This document shows, piece by piece, positions 28,459 to 37,391 of a stretch of DNA of 64,000 nucleotides. Below the pieces are notes generated by a model. It was given only the letters and a program-made list of their open reading frames with translations. It was not told where the DNA came from and made no database searches. This DNA is from Pseudomonas sp. p1(2021b) (lineage in GTDB: Bacteria; Pseudomonadota; Gammaproteobacteria; Pseudomonadales; Pseudomonadaceae): positions 1,393,001 through 1,457,000 of the forward strand of contig NZ_CP083746.1 of assembly GCF_020151015.1 (NCBI RefSeq), read 5' to 3'. The position numbers and the translations under genes are program-made. Numbering within the stretch: the first letter of the stretch is position 1; each line of letters opens with the position of its first letter.

Positions 28459-29013
28459 TTATTTGATTTCTGCGGTGATGCCGACTTCGGAAACGATGGG
28501 GCCCGGTTTTACCGTGGCGTGGGTAGCAACGAGCCGTGCCGAGAAGTCAAATGCCTTTTCAGTGTCCGAAATTCTATAATCTGCGGTTGGTATACCCGAA
28601 GTAACGGAGGTGCCATTTCGGTCGGTGATTCCTACTGCTATGTTTTCCGCTGCATCGATGGCTTTTTGTATGCCAAACAGATTCCCTGTTGCCCCCTCGA
28701 CACCATTTTGGGCAGTGAATGTAAATTTGACCGTTTTGCCCCCGCCGGTGAGATCACAGGCACCGGAGTCGTCAATTTTCAGCTGGAAGTTAACAGGCGT
28801 TGTCGCATCGCCGATGGCCTTGAAATCTGTGGGACGGATGTTCGAGCCCAGAAATACAGTGCCTGGGGTGGTACTTCCTACTGGCGTTACATCAATCGGG
28901 CAGGTGCCGCCGTCTTTAATGCTGCCGATGAAGCGTACTTCGCCGATTCCATCATCGGCGAACGCACTGATGCTGGCCAATCCAAAGGCCAGGGCCATGA
29001 ATGTTTTTTTCAT
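28459..29013 (-). CDS. Major fimbrial subunit (type 1-like pilin)
   Basis: 184 aa with a clear signal peptide (MKKTFMALAFGLASISAFA, cleavage near 19). Cysteines near 38 (GGTCPID) and 85 (SGACDLT) would form the pilin disulfide. The C-terminus 'VSEVGITAEIK' lacks the usual penultimate Tyr but keeps alternating hydrophobic residues. As first gene of the operon it is expected to be the shaft subunit. Codon use and composition are visibly more AT-rich than in the rest of the operon, which suggests a separate origin or rapid exchange of the subunit gene. Confidence 0.88.
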   Translation of the reverse strand: MKKTFMALAFGLASISAFADDGIGEVRFIGSIKDGGTCPIDVTPVGSTTPGTVFLGSNIRPTDFKAIGDATTPVNFQLKIDDSGACDLTGGGKTVKFTFTAQNGVEGATGNLFGIQKAIDAAENIAVGITDRNGTSVTSGIPTADYRISDTEKAFDFSARLVATHATVKPGPIVSEVGITAEIK

Positions 29014-29200
29014 CTGGTTTACCTAACTATATTGAGTTGTGTTGGTTTCCGCGCGAGCGGTGTTTCGGAATATCCGCAGTCGGCTTCAGATTTCGAAACG
29101 GTGGCAAGCTTAAGAGAGGAAGTGGGAAGGGTCTGTAGGTATGGAGGCGTGAGTTATTCGGACGAGGGATTTATTTCTGTAGGCGCATTTACCTGTTGAT

Positions 29201-29457
29201 CTAGTGTCCTGTCTTGGAAATACGTTCTCTTTTGGCGAGTGGCTTGGGTGTTCGGCCGATGCGGCCGAGCAGCATCGACAGTTCGCTGAAGGCGTGCTGG
29301 AACGAGGTACCTGGCTGGATGCGGTAGAGCTTCATGCAGCTGGTGTGGCCTGCGGTGCTCCAGGTGGTAGGTTTGTCCTGGGCTTCTGCCTGGCTGGGCT
29401 GATGGGAGGGTGTGAAGGGATGCGGGCGGGAGGATCAGGGACGAGTTTTTGAGGCAT
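29201..29457 (-). pseudogene. Possible frameshifted small Pseudomonas gene
   Basis: On the minus strand, an ATG at 29455-29457 opens 'MPQKLVPDPPARIPSHPP', a start typical of small Pseudomonas proteins that begin KxVPDPP. That frame ends after about 41 residues. A second frame then reads '...AEAQDKPTTWSTAGHTSC' and continues from an internal ATG (29333-29335) as a 44-residue stretch starting MKLYRIQPGTSFQHAFSEL and ending KRERISKTGH at 29201. The 'PGTSFQHAFSELSMLLG' part recalls small DUF3077/DUF6124-like proteins. A single frameshift would join the two. Alternatively the 44-aa frame alone is a gene. No good ribosome site is seen for either start. Confidence 0.35.
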
Positions 29458-29471
29458 GGCCGGGCAAGCCC

Positions 29472-29507
29472 GGATCGCGGGGCAAGTTCAAGTCCGCTCC
29501 TACAGGG
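29472..29507. repeat. REP element
   Basis: 'GGATCGCGGGGCAAGTTCAA' followed by GTCCGCTCCTACAGGG is a REP copy with a small insertion in its arm. A partial copy follows at 29532-29551. Confidence 0.6.
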
Positions 29508-29612
29508 CTCCCGCCAGGCTTGCACCCTGTGGGGCTTGTCCCGCGATGGCGTTCTGGCAGGCCACGATCTTGGAGTAAACTCCCCCACCTGCACATTCAT
29601 AAGGACATCGCC

Positions 29613-30236
29613 ATGCTGAAGATCTGGGGCCGCAAGAATTCGAGCAATGTGCGCAAGGCACTGTGGATCGCCCATGAACTGGGCCTGGATTTCGAGTCGA
29701 TCGACGCCGGCGGTGCCTTCGGCGTGGTCGACGAGCCCCACTACCGCGCCCGCAACCCCAACGGCCTGGTGCCCATGCTCGAGGACGGCGACCTGGTGCT
29801 GTGGGAGTCCAACGCCATCGTGCGCTACCTCTGCGCACAATACGGGCGCGACCGGGGCTGGTACCTGGACGACCCCCGCCAACGCGCCCTGGCGGACAAA
29901 TGGATGGACTGGACCACCTCGTCCTTCGCCACGCCGTTTCGCCCGCTGTTCTGGGGCTTGCTGCGCACCCCCGAGGCGCAGCGCGACTGGGTGGCGATCA
30001 ATGCCGCGCAAAAGCAATGCGCACAATTGCTGTCGATCGCCGACCAGGCCCTGGCGCAGCAGCCCTATCTCTCGGGCCAGGCAATCGGCATGGGCGACAT
30101 CCCGCTGGGCAGCTTCATCTACGCCTGGTTCGAGATGCCCATCGAGCGCCCGGACATGCATCACCTGCGCGCCTGGTACGAGCGCCTGCGCGAGCGGCCG
30201 GCCTACCAGGCGGCGGTGATGACGGCATTGACCTGA
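29613..30236 (+). CDS. Glutathione S-transferase family protein
   Basis: 207 aa. The N-terminal thioredoxin-like domain has 'WGRKNSSNVRKALW' with the catalytic-type Ser-Ser-Asn, 'NPNGLVPML' with the cis-proline, and 'ESNAIVRYL', which binds glutathione. The C-terminal all-helical domain runs from about 85. The start at 29613 follows AAGGACATC. Orthologues stand between fadE and the ABC exporter in P. aeruginosa (PA2813). The substrate is unknown. Confidence 0.9.
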   Translation: MLKIWGRKNSSNVRKALWIAHELGLDFESIDAGGAFGVVDEPHYRARNPNGLVPMLEDGDLVLWESNAIVRYLCAQYGRDRGWYLDDPRQRALADKWMDWTTSSFATPFRPLFWGLLRTPEAQRDWVAINAAQKQCAQLLSIADQALAQQPYLSGQAIGMGDIPLGSFIYAWFEMPIERPDMHHLRAWYERLRERPAYQAAVMTALT

Positions 30237-30375
30237 ACACCTCGGCTGTTTCGATAGTCATTATCGATACACATGACTGTACTTGTGCGGCCAGGCCTTG
30301 CACCATGGGCCGCACTCACTGCGCCAGTGACTTGACCTGGCGTGTCCTGAACCCTTTTTCGGTACCTGACCCGCT

Positions 30376-31308
30376 ATGAGTTCCGCCCTGTCCATACGAC
30401 AGCTGACCAAGACCTACGGCAACGGCTTCCAGGCCCTCAAGGGCATCGACCTGGACGTTTCCGAAGGTGACTTCTTCGCCTTGCTCGGCCCCAATGGCGC
30501 CGGCAAGTCCACCACCATCGGCATCCTCTCGACCCTGGTGAACAAGACCAGCGGCACGGTGAACGTGTTCGGCCACGACCTGGACCGCGAGCCGGCGGCG
30601 CTCAAGCGCTGCCTGGGCGTGGTGCCCCAGGAGTTCAACTTCAACCAGTTCGAGAAGACCTTCGATATCGTCGTCACCCAGGCCGGCTACTACGGTATCC
30701 CGGCCAAGCAGGCCAAGGAGCGCGCCGAGCAGTACCTGACCCAGCTGGGCCTGTGGGACAAGCGCGACGTGCAGTCGCGTTCGTTGTCCGGCGGCATGAA
30801 GCGCCGGCTGATGATCGCCCGGGCGTTGATCCACGAGCCGCGCCTGCTGATCCTCGACGAGCCCACCGCCGGGGTGGACATCGAGCTGCGCCGTTCGATG
30901 TGGAGCTTCCTCACCGAGCTCAACCAGAAAGGCATCACCATCATCCTGACCACCCACTACCTCGAGGAAGCCGAGCAGCTGTGCCGCAATATCGGCATCA
31001 TCGACCACGGCACCATCGTCGAGAACACCAGCATGCGCAAGCTGCTGGGCAAGCTGCACGTAGAGACCTTCGTGCTCGACCTCAAGCAGGACCTGCCCCA
31101 GGCACCGGTGCTGCAGGGCTACCCGTGCCGCCTGATCACCCCGCATACCCTTGAGGTGCAGGTGGACAAGGACATGGGCATCACCGCGCTGTTCGGCCAG
31201 CTGGCCCTGCAGAACATCGAAGTGCAGAGCCTGCGCAACAAGACCAACCGACTCGAGGAGCTGTTCGTGTCCCTGGTGGAAAAAAACCTGTCGAAGGTGG
31301 CGGTATGA
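30376..31308 (+). CDS. ABC-2 type transporter, ATP-binding protein
   Basis: 310 aa. Walker A 'GPNGAGKSTT' near 38-47, Q-loop 'VPQEFNFNQFE', signature 'LSGGMKRRL', Walker B 'LLILDEPTAGVD' and the switch His in 'ILTTHYLEEAEQL' are all present. The C-terminal 80 residues are a dimerisation extension typical of drug- or polysaccharide-exporting ABC-2 ATPases. The stop overlaps the start of the permease gene (ATGA). The exported substrate cannot be inferred. Confidence 0.93.
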   Translation: MSSALSIRQLTKTYGNGFQALKGIDLDVSEGDFFALLGPNGAGKSTTIGILSTLVNKTSGTVNVFGHDLDREPAALKRCLGVVPQEFNFNQFEKTFDIVVTQAGYYGIPAKQAKERAEQYLTQLGLWDKRDVQSRSLSGGMKRRLMIARALIHEPRLLILDEPTAGVDIELRRSMWSFLTELNQKGITIILTTHYLEEAEQLCRNIGIIDHGTIVENTSMRKLLGKLHVETFVLDLKQDLPQAPVLQGYPCRLITPHTLEVQVDKDMGITALFGQLALQNIEVQSLRNKTNRLEELFVSLVEKNLSKVAV

Positions 31309-32084
31309 GTGTGGAACTGCGTACCAACTGGGTGGCCCTGAACACCATCGTCTACCGCGAAGTGCGGCGCTTCCTGCGTATCTGGCCGCAGACCCTGCTG
31401 CCGCCGGCGATCACCATGGTCCTGTACTTCGTGATCTTCGGTAACCTGATCGGCCGGCAGATCGGCGACATGGGCGGCTTCACTTACATGGAGTACATCG
31501 TGCCGGGGCTGATCATGATGTCGGTGATCACCAATTCCTATGGCAACGTGGTCTCGAGCTTCTTCGGCAGCAAGTTCCAGCGCTCGATCGAGGAGCTGAT
31601 GGTCTCGCCGGTGTCGCCGCACACGATCCTCGTGGGCTATGTGCTCGGTGGTGTGTTGCGTGGCCTGGCGGTTGGGGTGATCGTGACCCTCCTGTCATTG
31701 TTCTTCACCCACTTGCAGGTGCACCACCTGGGCGTGACCGTGGTGGTGGTGCTGTTGACTGCGACGATCTTCTCGCTGCTGGGCTTCGTCAACGCCGTGT
31801 TCGCACGCAACTTCGACGATATATCCATCATCCCGACCTTCGTGCTGACACCGCTGACCTACCTGGGCGGGGTGTTCTACTCGATCAACCTGCTGCCGCC
31901 GTTCTGGCAGACCGTGTCGCTGGCAAATCCGGTGCTGCACATGGTCAACTCGTTCCGCTACGGCATCCTAGGGGTGTCGGATATCCGTATTGGCACGGCG
32001 ATCACCTTCATGCTGGTGGCCACCGCGGTGCTCTACGTGCTGTGCGTGCGCCTGCTGGTCAGCGGCCGCGGCATGCGCGCCTGA
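31305..32084 (+). CDS. ABC-2 type transporter, permease
   Basis: 259 aa with six hydrophobic segments and the family motif near 'LTPLTYLGGVFYSINLLPPFW' (about 184-204). It overlaps the ATPase gene by 4 bases, so the two form one exporter. Its last 117 bases overlap the 3' end of the convergent DUF2062 gene. Confidence 0.92.
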   Translation: MSVELRTNWVALNTIVYREVRRFLRIWPQTLLPPAITMVLYFVIFGNLIGRQIGDMGGFTYMEYIVPGLIMMSVITNSYGNVVSSFFGSKFQRSIEELMVSPVSPHTILVGYVLGGVLRGLAVGVIVTLLSLFFTHLQVHHLGVTVVVVLLTATIFSLLGFVNAVFARNFDDISIIPTFVLTPLTYLGGVFYSINLLPPFWQTVSLANPVLHMVNSFRYGILGVSDIRIGTAITFMLVATAVLYVLCVRLLVSGRGMRA

Positions 32085-32597
32085 GCCACGCTCCGCCTTG
32101 CGCCGGCGCCACTGCCGGCCCACCCACCAGCGCCAGTACAGCATGGTGGCGAAATAGGCCACTGCGCCCAGTACCAGGCCGCAGACCACGGAGCCGAGCA
32201 GGAAGGGTTGCCAGATCGTCGACAGTTGGTCGGTGACCCATTGCACGGTGATTTCGTCGGGCAGGCTGCGTGGCGGCACCTGCATCAGCCAGGCACCGGT
32301 CATGTAGGTGACGAAGAACACCGGTGGCATGGTCAGCGGGTTGGTCAGCCAGACCAGGCTGACCGCGATCGGCAGGTTGCCCCGCAGGGGAATGGCCAGG
32401 CTTGCAGCGAGTAGCATCTGCATGGGCATGGGAATGAGCGCCGCGAACAGGCCCACGCCCATGGCCCGCGCCACCGAATGGCGGTTCAGGTGCCAGAGGT
32501 TCGGGTCATGCAGCAATTTGCCGAAAAAGCGTAAGGACTTGTGTTCCCGAATGCTGGTCGGATCCGGCATGTAGCGTTTGAAGAGACGGCGAGGCAT
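31968..32597 (-). CDS. DUF2062 membrane protein
   Basis: 209 aa from the ATG at 32597 (MPRRLFKRYMPDP); an upstream ATG at 32693 is possible but gives an atypical N-terminus. 'NRHSVARAMGVGLFAALIPMPMQ' and 'WLTNPLTMPPVFFVTYMTG' are the DUF2062 signature, with three hydrophobic segments. The C-terminal tail is Arg- and His-rich and lies wholly within the overlap with the ABC permease. It diverges from comEC, as in other Pseudomonas. The biochemical function is not known. Confidence 0.85.
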   Translation of the reverse strand: MPRRLFKRYMPDPTSIREHKSLRFFGKLLHDPNLWHLNRHSVARAMGVGLFAALIPMPMQMLLAASLAIPLRGNLPIAVSLVWLTNPLTMPPVFFVTYMTGAWLMQVPPRSLPDEITVQWVTDQLSTIWQPFLLGSVVCGLVLGAVAYFATMLYWRWWVGRQWRRRKAERGSGAHAAAADQQAHAQHVEHRGGHQHEGDRRANTDIRHP

Positions 32598-32739
32598 GTA
32601 GGCTCCCGGCGGGTTGATGGGGGCAGTATGCCTTTTTTCGCTGACCGCCTTGTTCAGAGTTTGTGACAATTGTTGAGCAAGGCGTGTCGCCATTTCGGCT
32701 ATTCCTCAGAAGGTCGTTTCGCTTCTGGGGCTCTATTTC

Positions 32740-34959
32740 ATGCGCACAGGGATGTTGGCGCTCGCACTCGGGTTGTTGAGCCTGGGTGTTCTGCCAGCCT
32801 TGCCATCGGTCGGTTGGTGGGCGGTTTTGCTGGTGCTGGGCCTGGTATGCCTGTGCAGCCGGGCATGGCCATTGGGGTGGTTTCTGCTCGGCGTCTGCTG
32901 GGCGTGCTGGTCGGCACAGATGGCATTGGATGACCGCCTGGCTCCCGTACTCGATGGTCGCACCTTGTGGCTCGAAGGGCGGGTAGTGGGGTTGCCGATC
33001 CAGGCGCCGCAAAGGGTGCGCTTCGAAGTGGAGGATGCGGTCTCGCGTCGTGCCGGGCTGCCACGACGCCTGCAACTGAACTGGTTCGATGGCCCCGACA
33101 TCCGCGCGGGCGAGCGCTGGCGGCTGGCTGTCACGCTCAAGCAACCCCATGGCCTGCTCAACCCCCACGGCCCGGACCGCGAGGCGGCCTTGCTGGCGCG
33201 GCGCATCGGGGCGGTCGGTACGGTCAAGGCCGGCCATCTGTTGGAGGCGGCGCCAGGCAACTGGCGAGACGGGTTGCGTCAACGGTTGCTGGCGATCGAC
33301 GCCCAGGGGCGCGAAGCCGTCCTGGTCGCGCTGGTGCTGGGGGATGGTTCGGGTCTTTCCCAACGCGACTGGCAGGCCTTGCAGGCCACCGGCACGGTGC
33401 ATCTGATGGTGATTTCCGGCCAGCATATCGGTTTGGTGGCCGGGTTGGTCTATGGCCTGGTGGCGCTGCTGGCGCGTCTGGGAGCCTGGCCGGCACGCCT
33501 GCCCTGGTTGCCCTGGGCGTGTGCGCTGGCCTTGGTCGCCGCCTTGGGCTACGGCTGGCTCGCAGGCTTCGGGGTGCCGGTGCAGCGGGCCTGCCTGATG
33601 CTCGCGGTGGTACTGCTGTGGCGCCTGCGTTTTCGTCACTTGGGCGTGTCCACACCGTTGCTCATGGCCATGTGCGGTGTCCTGCTGGTCGAGCCGCTGG
33701 CCAGTTTGCTGCCGGGCTTCTGGCTCTCGTTCGCCGCGGTCGGGGTGCTGACTTTCTGCTTCGCCGGGCGGCTGGGAGCTTGGCGACCCTGGCAAGCCTG
33801 GAGCCGGGCTCAATGGGTGATTGCGGTCGGCCTGCTGCCGCCATTGCTGGCGTTGGGGCTGCCGATCAGCCTGACGGCTCCGCTGATGAACCTGGTGGCG
33901 GTGCCCTGGATCAGCTTCGTGGTGCTGCCGTTGGCCTTGCTCGGCAGTGCGTTGTTGGCCGTTGGCGCATTCGCGCAAGGGCTGTTGTGGCTCGCTGGGG
34001 GCTCGCTGGATGTGTTGTTCGAGGTGCTGGGCTGGGTGGCGAGCCGGCGCCCGGCCTGGCTGCCGCCGGCCTTGCCGCTGGGGGCGTGGCTGCTGGTTTG
34101 CCTGGGCGCGATGTTGGTGCTCCTGCCTCGGGGGATCCCGCTGCGGGGCTTGGGTGGCGTGATGTTGCTGGCGCTGTGGACGCCCCGGGAGCACGTGCCC
34201 CACGGGCAGGTGGAGGTGCTGCAGTTGGATGTCGGGCAGGGCCTGGCCGTATTGCTGCGTACCCGCCACCACAACCTACTCTACGACGCCGGGCCCGCCA
34301 AGGGCAGCAGCGACCTGGGCGAGCAGGTCGTGTTGCCAACCCTGCGCAAGCTGGGCGTGAGGCAACTGGACCTGATGCTGATCAGCCACGGCCATGCCGA
34401 CCATGCCGGCGGCGCCGCGGCCATCGGTCGAGGCCTGCCGATCGCCCAGGTGCTCGCCGGCGAGCCCGGGCAGCTGGCGGTCGAACTGGAGGCGCTGCCG
34501 TGCGCCAGTGGTGAGCGTTGGCGCTGGGATGGGGTGGACTTCGCGCTCTGGCAATGGCCACAGGGGCCGGACAGCAACGAGCGATCCTGCGTGCTGCGGG
34601 TCGAGGCGCAGGGCGAGCGCCTGTTGCTGGCAGGCGACATGGAGGCCGGCGCCGAGCGGGCCTGGCTGGCCGCGACCGAGTCGCCGCGTATCGACTGGCT
34701 GCAGTCGCCTCACCATGGCAGCCGCAGTTCGTCCACCGAGCCGTTCATCCGGGCCCTGGCGCCGCGTGGCGTGTTGATTTCGCGCGGGCGGTACAACGGT
34801 TTCGGGCACCCGCATCCGCAGGTATTGGAGCGCTATCGGCGGCATGGGTTGAGTGTGCATGACACGGCGTTGGAAGGGGCGTTGCGTTTGCGGCTGGGGA
34901 GCCATGGGGTCGTGGAGGGCATGCGGGAGCAGCGGCGGTTCTGGCGGCAGGTGCAGTGA
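32740..34959 (+). CDS. comEC: ComEC/Rec2 DNA-uptake channel
   Basis: 739 aa. Hydrophobic N-terminal segments are followed by a soluble OB-like part (about 60-180), a competence core with 'GTVHLMVISGQHIGLVAGLV', more membrane helices to about 480, and a C-terminal metallo-beta-lactamase domain with 'LDVGQGLAVLL', 'SHGHADHAGG' and 'SPHHGSRSS'. It transports single-stranded DNA across the inner membrane in transformation. It is full length with no frameshift. It is the first gene of the block leading to exbB and lpxK. Confidence 0.93.
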   Translation: MRTGMLALALGLLSLGVLPALPSVGWWAVLLVLGLVCLCSRAWPLGWFLLGVCWACWSAQMALDDRLAPVLDGRTLWLEGRVVGLPIQAPQRVRFEVEDAVSRRAGLPRRLQLNWFDGPDIRAGERWRLAVTLKQPHGLLNPHGPDREAALLARRIGAVGTVKAGHLLEAAPGNWRDGLRQRLLAIDAQGREAVLVALVLGDGSGLSQRDWQALQATGTVHLMVISGQHIGLVAGLVYGLVALLARLGAWPARLPWLPWACALALVAALGYGWLAGFGVPVQRACLMLAVVLLWRLRFRHLGVSTPLLMAMCGVLLVEPLASLLPGFWLSFAAVGVLTFCFAGRLGAWRPWQAWSRAQWVIAVGLLPPLLALGLPISLTAPLMNLVAVPWISFVVLPLALLGSALLAVGAFAQGLLWLAGGSLDVLFEVLGWVASRRPAWLPPALPLGAWLLVCLGAMLVLLPRGIPLRGLGGVMLLALWTPREHVPHGQVEVLQLDVGQGLAVLLRTRHHNLLYDAGPAKGSSDLGEQVVLPTLRKLGVRQLDLMLISHGHADHAGGAAAIGRGLPIAQVLAGEPGQLAVELEALPCASGERWRWDGVDFALWQWPQGPDSNERSCVLRVEAQGERLLLAGDMEAGAERAWLAATESPRIDWLQSPHHGSRSSSTEPFIRALAPRGVLISRGRYNGFGHPHPQVLERYRRHGLSVHDTALEGALRLRLGSHGVVEGMREQRRFWRQVQ

Positions 34960-35085
34960 GCTATTTCGGCAGCATTGGTTGTGCTACGGCGAACACCGCA
35001 CACGAGGTATTCCCTGACCTCCGGCAGATGAGCCCCTTGCGCGGCTATGGTAGAGTGCAGGCCTTTTTCCAAGGGGATGTTTACT

Positions 35086-35721
35086 GTGTGGGAATTGGTC
35101 AAGTCCGGTGGTTGGATGATGCTGCCGATCATTCTGAGTTCCATCGCCGCCATGGCTATCGTCGCCGAGCGCCTGTGGACCCTTCGCGCCAGTCGCGTGA
35201 CCCCGCCGCACCTGCTGGGCCAGGTGTGGGTGTGGATCAAGGACAAGCAACTGACCAGTGACAAGCTCAAGGCCCTGCGTGCCGATTCGCCGCTGGGCGA
35301 GATCCTCGCCGCGGGCCTGGCCAACTCCCGCCACGGCCGCGAGATCATGAAGGAGTGCATCGAGGAGGCCGCGTCGCGGGTCATTCACGAGCTGGAGCGC
35401 TACATCAGCACCTTGGGCACCATCGCGGCCATGGCCCCGCTGCTGGGCCTGCTGGGCACGGTACTGGGCATGATCGATATCTTCAGCGCCTTCATGGGCT
35501 CGCAGATGACCGCCAACCCGGCCGTGCTCGCCGGGGGTATCTCCAAGGCCCTGGTCACCACCGCGGCGGGCCTGATGGTCGGTATCCCGGCGGTGTTCTT
35601 CCACCGCTTCCTGCAACGGCGCATCGATGAACTGGTGGTCGGCATGGAGCAGGAGGCGATCAAGCTGGTCGAGGTGCTGCAGGGCGACCGCGAAGTCGAA
35701 GTGGCCGGAGGCAAGGCGTGA
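35086..35721 (+). CDS. exbB: ExbB/MotA/TolQ proton-channel protein
   Basis: 211 aa from GTG at 35086, 9 bases after AAGGGGA; an ATG at 35077 in the same frame would overlap this ribosome site. Three membrane segments are present: about 6-27, and two in '[22 protein letters not shown]' and '[18 protein letters not shown]'. With ExbD it converts proton flow into work, normally with TonB. No tonB gene is adjacent. Its stop overlaps the exbD start. Confidence 0.9.
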   Translation: MWELVKSGGWMMLPIILSSIAAMAIVAERLWTLRASRVTPPHLLGQVWVWIKDKQLTSDKLKALRADSPLGEILAAGLANSRHGREIMKECIEEAASRVIHELERYISTLGTIAAMAPLLGLLGTVLGMIDIFSAFMGSQMTANPAVLAGGISKALVTTAAGLMVGIPAVFFHRFLQRRIDELVVGMEQEAIKLVEVLQGDREVEVAGGKA

Positions 35722-36152
35722 AGTTCCGACGCAACCGACAGCGGGAGAACGTCGACATCAACCTGGCATCGCTGATCGACGTGGTGTTCGTGTTGCTGCT
35801 GTTCTTCGTGGTCACCACCACCTTCACCCGCGAGACCCAGCTGCGCGTCGAGCTGCCCGAAGCGGTCAGCGCCTCCCAGCCGCCGGCGGAGGAGGGCAAG
35901 CGCGTGGAAGTCACCATCAGCGCCGATGGCGTGTACTCGGTGAACAACCACTTGCTGCCCAAGAGCGACCTGGCGACCCTGACCGAGGCCCTGGAGCGCG
36001 AGTCCGGCGGCGACATCACTTTGCCGCTGTCGATCAGCGCCGATGGCAAGACGCCCCACCAGGCTGTGGTCACTGCAATGGATGCGGCCGGCAAGCTCGG
36101 CTTCAGCAAGCTGCGCATGACCACCGTCGAGGCTGCGCAGGGCAACCCTTGA
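35718..36152 (+). CDS. exbD: ExbD/TolR biopolymer transport protein
   Basis: 144 aa with one membrane segment (about 17-38, '[18 protein letters not shown]') that contains the essential Asp, then a periplasmic domain. It overlaps exbB at the start (ATGA) and lpxK at its end, so the three genes are translationally coupled. Confidence 0.92.
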   Translation: MKFRRNRQRENVDINLASLIDVVFVLLLFFVVTTTFTRETQLRVELPEAVSASQPPAEEGKRVEVTISADGVYSVNNHLLPKSDLATLTEALERESGGDITLPLSISADGKTPHQAVVTAMDAAGKLGFSKLRMTTVEAAQGNP

Positions 36153-37171
36153 TGGCCTTCGCCGACCGCCTGCTCGCTGCCTGGTACGCCGGGCATCCGG
36201 CCCTTGCGCTGCTGCGACCGCTGGAAGCCTTGTACCGGCGTGTGGTCTTGCGCAAGCGGGCACGTTTTCTCAGTGGCGAAAGCGCCAGTTACCGCGCCCC
36301 GGTGCCGGTGATCGTGGTGGGTAACATCACGGTGGGAGGCACGGGCAAGACACCGATGATCCTGTGGCTGATCGAACATTGCCGTCGCCAGGGGCTGAAG
36401 GTCGGCGTGGTCAGCCGTGGCTACGGCGCCACGCCGCCCAGCGTGCCCTGGCGGGTCCATGCCGACCAGGACGCAGGGCAGGCCGGTGACGAACCCCTGT
36501 TGATCGTCCAGCGCACCGGTGTGCCGCTGATGATCGACCCGGACCGCGCCCGCGCCGTGCAGGCCCTGCTGGCCAGCGAGCCGCTGGACCTGATCCTGTG
36601 CGATGACGGCATGCAGCACTACCGCCTGGCCCGTGACCTCGAACTCGTGCTCATCGATGCCGCCCGTGGCCTGGGCAATGGCCGCTGCCTGCCAGCCGGC
36701 CCCTTGCGTGAGCCGGTCGAACGCCTGGCCGAGGCCGACGCGGTGCTGTACAACGGCGCCGAACACGACCGCTATGGTGGCTTCGCCTTTGGCCTGCGGC
36801 CGGCAGCGCTGGTCAACCTGCGCAGCGGCGAGCGCCGCCCCCTCGAACATTTTCCCGCCGGCCAGGCCGTGCACGCCGTGGCCGGCATCGGTAACCCGCA
36901 GCGTTTCTTCAATACCTTGCAGGGGCTAAACTGGCAGCCTGTACCGCACCCCTTCGCCGACCACGCGCAGTTCAGCGCCCAGAGCCTGGCATTCAGCCCA
37001 GCGCTGCCGCTGGTGATGACCGAGAAGGATGCGGTGAAGTGCCGCGCCTTCGCTGCCGAAGACTGGTGGTACCTGGCCGTGGATGCGGTGCCGTCCCAGG
37101 CCTTCGCCGCCTGGTTCGACGGCCAACTGCAGCGGTTGCTGCCCGGGCGCCCCGCGCCTCAAGATCGTTAA
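36152..37171 (+). CDS. lpxK: Tetraacyldisaccharide 4'-kinase
   Basis: 339 aa. An N-terminal membrane-associated helix is followed by the P-loop '[12 protein letters not shown]' and '[14 protein letters not shown]'. It phosphorylates the lipid A precursor to lipid IVA at the inner membrane. The start at 36152 shares a base with the exbD stop. A longer open frame upstream overlaps exbD and is not coding. It precedes kdsB, so lipid A and KDO synthesis are grouped. Confidence 0.95.
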   Translation: MAFADRLLAAWYAGHPALALLRPLEALYRRVVLRKRARFLSGESASYRAPVPVIVVGNITVGGTGKTPMILWLIEHCRRQGLKVGVVSRGYGATPPSVPWRVHADQDAGQAGDEPLLIVQRTGVPLMIDPDRARAVQALLASEPLDLILCDDGMQHYRLARDLELVLIDAARGLGNGRCLPAGPLREPVERLAEADAVLYNGAEHDRYGGFAFGLRPAALVNLRSGERRPLEHFPAGQAVHAVAGIGNPQRFFNTLQGLNWQPVPHPFADHAQFSAQSLAFSPALPLVMTEKDAVKCRAFAAEDWWYLAVDAVPSQAFAAWFDGQLQRLLPGRPAPQDR

Positions 37172-37205
37172 TTTTTCCGGCCTCTGGCCTCGTAAGGAAG
37201 CCTCC

Positions 37206-37391
37206 ATGGACACCAAACTGCTCGATATCCTGGCCTGCCCGATCACCAAGGGCCCGCTCAAGCTCAGCGCCGACAAGACCGAGCTGATCAGCAAAGGCGC
37301 AGGCCTTGCCTACCCGATCCGCGACGGCATCCCGGTGATGCTGGAAAGCGAAGCGCGCACCCTGACCGATGACGAGCGCCTGGATAAATGA
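37206..37391 (+). CDS. Trm112-like small protein
   Basis: 61 aa, '[16 protein letters not shown]' at the start and '[19 protein letters not shown]' near the end, the UPF0434/Trm112 pattern. Only one of the usual zinc cysteines is kept. It lies between lpxK and kdsB, the standard place in gamma-proteobacteria, and overlaps the kdsB start by 4 bases. Its biochemical role is not settled. Confidence 0.9.
   Translation: MDTKLLDILACPITKGPLKLSADKTELISKGAGLAYPIRDGIPVMLESEARTLTDDERLDK

Larger units (their letters stand above)
29014..29612. other. 599-base region between the fimbrial operon and the GST gene
   Basis: It holds the upstream region of the fimbrial operon (a TATAGT -10-like box on the minus strand at 29026-29031), the possible broken small gene at 29201-29457, and REP-like sequences at 29472-29507 and 29532-29551. 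No other gene is seen. Confidence 0.5.

Noticed and set aside
29154..30164. 336-aa open frame on the minus strand
   Set aside because: Most of it is antisense to the GST gene, which has a normal ribosome site and family motifs.
35627..36151. N-terminal extension of lpxK
   Set aside because: The open frame overlaps exbD fully; the ATG at 36152 gives the family start and normal length.
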